Shown here: positions 57,690 to 64,000 of the stretch, one piece after another | Position numbering within the stretch: position 1 is the first letter of the stretch | How the letters are laid out: each line of letters begins with the position of its first letter | Assembly (NCBI RefSeq): GCF_030408735.1 | Contig: NZ_CP047204.1 | Location: 2,356,001 to 2,420,000 of the forward strand | Length of the DNA: 64,000 nt | Source of the DNA: Corynebacterium faecale | GTDB lineage: Bacteria; Actinomycetota; Actinomycetes; Mycobacteriales; Mycobacteriaceae | Direction of reading: 5' to 3' | Made by a program: the position numbers and the translations under genes | The notes under the pieces: generated by a model | Told to the model about the DNA's origin: nothing | Databases searched by the model: none | The model's input: the letters and a program-made list of their open reading frames with translations, nothing else

Positions 57690-58510
57690 CGGGTGATGTC
57701 CTCGATTCCGGTGATGGTCGCCAGAATGTCATCGATCTTGGGATCGAAGAGCTCATTCACGATGCGCCCATCGCCGAGGAAGATCACGCGGTCCGCATAG
57801 GCGGCGGCGCGGGCGTCGTGGGTAACAATAACCACGGTCTGCTCATCCTCATCCACCGCGGTGCGCAGAATATTCAGCACCTCAGCGGAGGAGTTGGAAT
57901 CCAGGTTGCCGGTTGGTTCATCGCCGAAGATGATGTCCGGGCGGGACACCAGGGCGCGGGCACACGCGACTCGCTGCTGCTGGCCACCGGACAGCTCAGC
58001 CGGGCGGTGCTTGAGGCGCTCACTCAGCCCGAGGCGCGACGTGACCTGTTCGAACCATTCCTGATCCACCTTGCGGCCGGCGATATCAGTGGGCAGGGTG
58101 ATATTTTCCGCCGCAGTGAGGGTGGGCACCAGGTTGAAGGACTGGAAGATGAAGCCAAGCCGGTCACGGCGCAGGGCTGTCATATCCTTATCTTTGAGCA
58201 CCGACAGATCGGTATCACCGATGAAGGCGGATCCACCGGTTGCGGTGTCCAGACCTGCCATGCAGTGCATGAGTGTGGACTTTCCGGAACCGGAGGGGCC
58301 CATGATGGCGGTGAACTTGCGGGCCTCAAACTCCACATTCACATGATCAAGTGCGGTCACGGTGGTATCACCCTGGCCATAAGCCTTGTGCAGATTCACG
58401 GCCCTGGCTGCGGCTTCGCCGGCTACGGGACGGTTCGCGTCAATCTCAGTGGCCGGGGTGAAGGAATTCTCCGCCCCTCTGTCAGGGGTGCCTGCGGGCT
58501 GGTTGCTCAT
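57686..58510 (-). CDS. ABC transporter ATP-binding protein (LolD/MacB type)
   Basis: 274 residues. Walker A GPSGSGKST at 71-79, Q-loop in FIFQSFNLVPTLT, signature LSGGQQQR at 173-180, Walker B DIIFGDE at 192-198 and H-loop VTHD. The LFIFQSFNL...TAAENITLP pattern marks the MacB/LolD subfamily. Its stop overlaps the permease start (ATGA). The frame stays open 56 codons upstream without similarity, so the ATG at 58510 is used. Confidence 0.94.
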   Translation of the reverse strand: MSNQPAGTPDRGAENSFTPATEIDANRPVAGEAAARAVNLHKAYGQGDTTVTALDHVNVEFEARKFTAIMGPSGSGKSTLMHCMAGLDTATGGSAFIGDTDLSVLKDKDMTALRRDRLGFIFQSFNLVPTLTAAENITLPTDIAGRKVDQEWFEQVTSRLGLSERLKHRPAELSGGQQQRVACARALVSRPDIIFGDEPTGNLDSNSSAEVLNILRTAVDEDEQTVVIVTHDARAAAYADRVIFLGDGRIVNELFDPKIDDILATITGIEDITR

Positions 58511-58740
58511 CAACTTCGGTGCTTTCCTCAAACTACATTGCGCCCCGCGCGGTGCGGGGCTTGCCGTTACGTGCTTTGCGACGATTACCCCTGCCAATCT
58601 ACCGGAGGGTATCACCCTGAGGAATCGGGGAAGACCCCTAAATGGATGGGTATTCACCTGGCAGGCACCGATCTGCATATAGATGGCTGTGTATTGGCTG
58701 GATCCGTGTCAGAATTCACATCCATCACTAGAGTTGAGGC

Positions 58741-60444
58741 ATGACTGATAAAGAACCCATTGACATCAAACCACGCTCACGCGATGTAACCGATGGTCTG
58801 GAGCGATCCGCCGCCCGCGGCATGCTCCGGGCCGTGGGAATGGGCGACGATGACTGGGTCAAGCCCCAGATCGGTGTTGCCAGTTCCTGGAATGAAATCA
58901 CCCCCTGCAACCTCACCCTGAAAAAACTCGCAGAATTTGCCAAGGAGGGTGTCCACGCCGCAGGTGGATATCCACTGGAGTTCGGCACCATCTCCGTCTC
59001 CGACGGCATCTCCATGGGACACGAGGGGATGCACTACTCCCTGGTCTCCCGCGAGGTGATCACTGATTCAGTGGAAACCGTCATGAGTGCAGAACGCCTC
59101 GACGGATCAATCCTGCTCGCCGGCTGTGACAAATCCATTCCCGGCATGCTCATGGCCGCCGCCCGCCTGAATCTGTCCTCTGTATTCCTCTACAACGGCT
59201 CCACCATGCCGGGTACCGCCACCATGTCCGACGGTTCGGAGAGGGAAGTCACCCTCATCGACGCGTTCGAGGCTGTCGGCGCGTGCCGGGCTGGAAAGAT
59301 GAGCCGTGAGGACGTGGACGCCATTGAGCGTGCCGTCTGTCCTGGCGAGGGTGCCTGTGGTGGCATGTACACCGCCAACACCATGGCTTCCGCCGCAGAG
59401 GCCATGGGGATGTCCCTCCCCGGTTCCGCTGCCCCGCCTGCCATCCACCGCGACCGCACCCAGTACGCACGTCGTTCCGGCGACGCGGTGGTGGGACTGC
59501 TCCGCGAGGGCATCCGGGCCCGCGATATCATCACCCGCGAATCACTGCTCAACGCCGTGGCCGTGGTCATGGCCCTGGGTGGCTCCACCAACGCTGTCCT
59601 GCACCTCATGGCGATCGCCCATGAAGCTGAGGTTGATCTGCGTCTCGAGGACTTCAACGAGGTCGGTGACAAGGTTCCCCACCTCGGTGACCTCAAGCCC
59701 TTCGGACGCTATGTGATGAATGACGTATTCAAGATCGGTGGCATCCCCGTGGTGATGAAGGCGCTCCTGGAGGCCGGCCTCATCAACGGTGACTGCCTCA
59801 CCGTCACAGGTAAGACCGTGGCAGAGAACCTGGCTGGCATCAACCCACCAGATCCTGATGGTCATATCCTGCGCGCGATCGACAATCCGATTCACAAGAC
59901 CGGCGGGCTCACCATCCTCACCGGAAGCCTCGCACCAGAAGGGGCCGTGGTGAAGACCGCCGGTTTCGATGCCGACCGTTTCGAGGGCACCGCCCGGGTA
60001 TTCAACCGCGAGAAGCCCGCCATGGACGCTGTGCTCAACGGCGAACTGACGGCCGGTGATGTGGTGATCATCCGTTATGAAGGCCCCAAGGGTGGCCCGG
60101 GCATGCGTGAGATGCTCGCCATCACCGGAGCGATCAAGGGCGCGGGAATCGGCAAGGACGTCCTGCTGATCACCGATGGCCGCTTCTCCGGTGGTTCCAC
60201 GGGCCTATGCATCGGCCATGTTTCCCCGGAGGCTGTCGACGGTGGCCCCATCGCCCTTGTCCAGGACGGCGATCCGATCCTGGTGGATATCGCCCAACGC
60301 CGGATCGATCTCCTGGTAGATGACTCCACTCTGGAAGAGCGGCGAAACAACCTCCAGCATCCGGAGAACCACAGGCTCCATGGTGTGCTGGGCAAGTACG
60401 CCAAACTGGTCCAGTCCGCCTCTGTCGGGGCGGTCTGCTACTAG
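58741..60444 (+). CDS. ilvD: Dihydroxy-acid dehydratase, mycobacterial type
   Basis: 567 residues. It dehydrates 2,3-dihydroxy-isovalerate and -methylvalerate to the 2-oxo acids of valine and isoleucine synthesis. Iron-sulfur ligands fit C56 ([11 protein letters not shown]), C129 ([12 protein letters not shown]) and C206 ([14 protein letters not shown]). The last gives the [2Fe-2S]-type site with a downstream [12 protein letters not shown] region. The sequence starts [26 protein letters not shown], close to the mycobacterial enzyme and unlike the longer E. coli-type IlvD I recall for C. glutamicum ilvD. A second dehydratase elsewhere is therefore possible. TAGAGT just before the ATG suggests a leaderless mRNA. 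Confidence 0.92.
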   Translation: MTDKEPIDIKPRSRDVTDGLERSAARGMLRAVGMGDDDWVKPQIGVASSWNEITPCNLTLKKLAEFAKEGVHAAGGYPLEFGTISVSDGISMGHEGMHYSLVSREVITDSVETVMSAERLDGSILLAGCDKSIPGMLMAAARLNLSSVFLYNGSTMPGTATMSDGSEREVTLIDAFEAVGACRAGKMSREDVDAIERAVCPGEGACGGMYTANTMASAAEAMGMSLPGSAAPPAIHRDRTQYARRSGDAVVGLLREGIRARDIITRESLLNAVAVVMALGGSTNAVLHLMAIAHEAEVDLRLEDFNEVGDKVPHLGDLKPFGRYVMNDVFKIGGIPVVMKALLEAGLINGDCLTVTGKTVAENLAGINPPDPDGHILRAIDNPIHKTGGLTILTGSLAPEGAVVKTAGFDADRFEGTARVFNREKPAMDAVLNGELTAGDVVIIRYEGPKGGPGMREMLAITGAIKGAGIGKDVLLITDGRFSGGSTGLCIGHVSPEAVDGGPIALVQDGDPILVDIAQRRIDLLVDDSTLEERRNNLQHPENHRLHGVLGKYAKLVQSASVGAVCY

Positions 60445-60457
60445 AAAAACAAAAAAG

Positions 60458-60496
60458 GGGGGTGGTGGCCGGGGATAAACCCCAACCACCACCCCC
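60458..60496 (+). terminator. G/C-rich terminator after ilvD
   Basis: The stem GGGGGTGGTGG / CCACCACCCCC with an inner GGGG / CCCC pairing directly follows the stop codon. Confidence 0.8.
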
Positions 60497-60530
60497 ACAC
60501 ATGAACCAAAGTGGACACACAACAAAGAAG

Positions 60531-60563
60531 AGGTAGCAACACCCGGTGTGGGTGTTGCTACCT
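60531..60563 (-). terminator. rRNA operon terminator
   Basis: A 14-bp stem (AGGTAGCAACACCC) with a five-base loop, about 25 bases past the 5S gene, followed on the - strand by TTCTTTGTTG. Confidence 0.8.
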
Positions 60564-60586
60564 CTCTTATTGCATCATTAAGTTTT

Positions 60587-60705
60587 AGGTCGGCGGTAAC
60601 CTACTCTCCCACACCCTCCCGAGTGCAGTACCATCAGCGTAACCAGGCTTAGCTTCCGGGTTCGAAATGGGACCGGGCGTTTCCCTGCTACTATCACCAC
60701 CGACA
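60587..60705 (-). rRNA. 5S ribosomal RNA
   Basis: On the - strand it starts GTCGGTGGTGATAG and ends near GTTACCGCCGACC, whose ends pair. The internal CCCATTTCGAACCCGGAAG is the universal 5S loop region. About 119 bases; ends are estimated. Confidence 0.95.
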
Positions 60706-60758
60706 CAACCAACAGGCCACACACACCAACCGGTGCATGTACGTGTGCTGTGCTAGAC

Positions 60759-60781
60759 ACTGCATAGTGGACGCGAACATC
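60759..60781 (-). other. 3' arm of the pre-23S processing stem
   Basis: In the RNA this reads GAUGUUCGCGUCCACUAUGC and then AGU. It pairs over 23 bases with the arm at 63971-63993 upstream of 23S, with two G-U wobbles. Such stems bracket 23S rRNA and are RNase III substrates. Confidence 0.85.
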
Positions 60782-60830
60782 AAAATATTGTTCTGTTATG
60801 TTACATTGCGTTAATATCCAAACCACTAGG

Positions 60831-63908
<3,078 letters not shown>

Positions 63909-64000
63909 ACACACCAACCACAAAGGCTGGTGCCACGTTCGGATACACAATAAAACTTACAAAAAATAAAGATGCTCGCGTCCACTATACAGTTCTCACA
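63909..64000 (-). other. 16S-23S internal transcribed spacer, partial
   Basis: Contains the 5' arm of the pre-23S stem at 63971-63993. No tRNA gene is visible in the 92 bases present; the rest of the spacer and the 16S gene lie beyond the window. Confidence 0.85.

Overview
The window comes from a Corynebacterium chromosome, most likely of the glutamicum/efficiens group. The evidence is a single-polypeptide type I fatty acid synthase next to acpS and a FasR-type regulator, an isolated ctaD, a class Ib ribonucleotide reductase set (nrdHIE plus a separate nrdF), gntR1, ftn, mepA and cpdA, all at roughly 60% GC. The gene order matches, from memory, the C. glutamicum interval gntK-pncA-bcp-fasR-acpS-fasB ... 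ctaD-nrdF-ftn-gntR1-nrdEIH-rpmJ-nadE-pgm. The block rdgB-rph-cpdA-murI-rhomboid-P1 peptidase-DUF2017-clpS-pncB-dinG also parallels the mycobacterial Rv1343c-Rv1329c region. No prophage, CRISPR array, insertion sequence or biosynthetic island is visible; this is core chromosome.

Layout. 1-3.8 kb: sugar-acid genes (truncated mannitol dehydrogenase/fructuronate reductase family enzyme, a symporter fused to a cytidylate-kinase-like domain, gluconokinase under a GntR1-type operator). 3.9-10.6 kb: pncA, an SPFH protein, bcp, fasR, acpS, an efflux pump and two tandem paralogous membrane proteins. 10.6-19.7 kb: fasB, about 9 kb. 20-31 kb: an envelope hydrolase, mepA, tRNA-Leu, and housekeeping genes (rdgB, rph, cpdA, murI, MarR, rhomboid, P1 peptidase, clpS). 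31-39.4 kb: pncB, a decayed SGNH-hydrolase gene, dinG, serB, ctaD. 40-47 kb: nrdF, ftn, gntR1, nrdEIH, rpmJ. 47-58.5 kb: nadE, small enzymes, two tRNA-Ala(GGC), a DsbA-like protein, pgm, a crcB pair, and an ABC exporter of the MacB/FtsX type. 58.7-64 kb: a mycobacterial-type dihydroxy-acid dehydratase converging on the 5S and 23S genes of an rRNA operon whose 16S gene lies beyond the window.

How the genes connect. FasR, AcpS and FasB form a lipid-synthesis locus (regulator, carrier-protein activator, synthase). PncA, PncB and NadE are three steps of NAD salvage scattered over 43 kb. NrdH, NrdI, NrdE and NrdF make a complete class Ib reductase; nrdHIE carries a classic pair of NrdR boxes. GntR1, encoded at 42.3 kb, probably acts on the operator upstream of gntK at 3.1 kb.

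The most unusual signals are: at least twelve exact copies of an 11-mer, GCTTRTCGACG, on both strands and in several reading frames; the transporter/kinase-like fusion; a perfect 14-bp inverted repeat with a competing internal arm in the ctaD-nrdF gap; and the decayed SGNH hydrolase gene. None of these could be tested computationally here.
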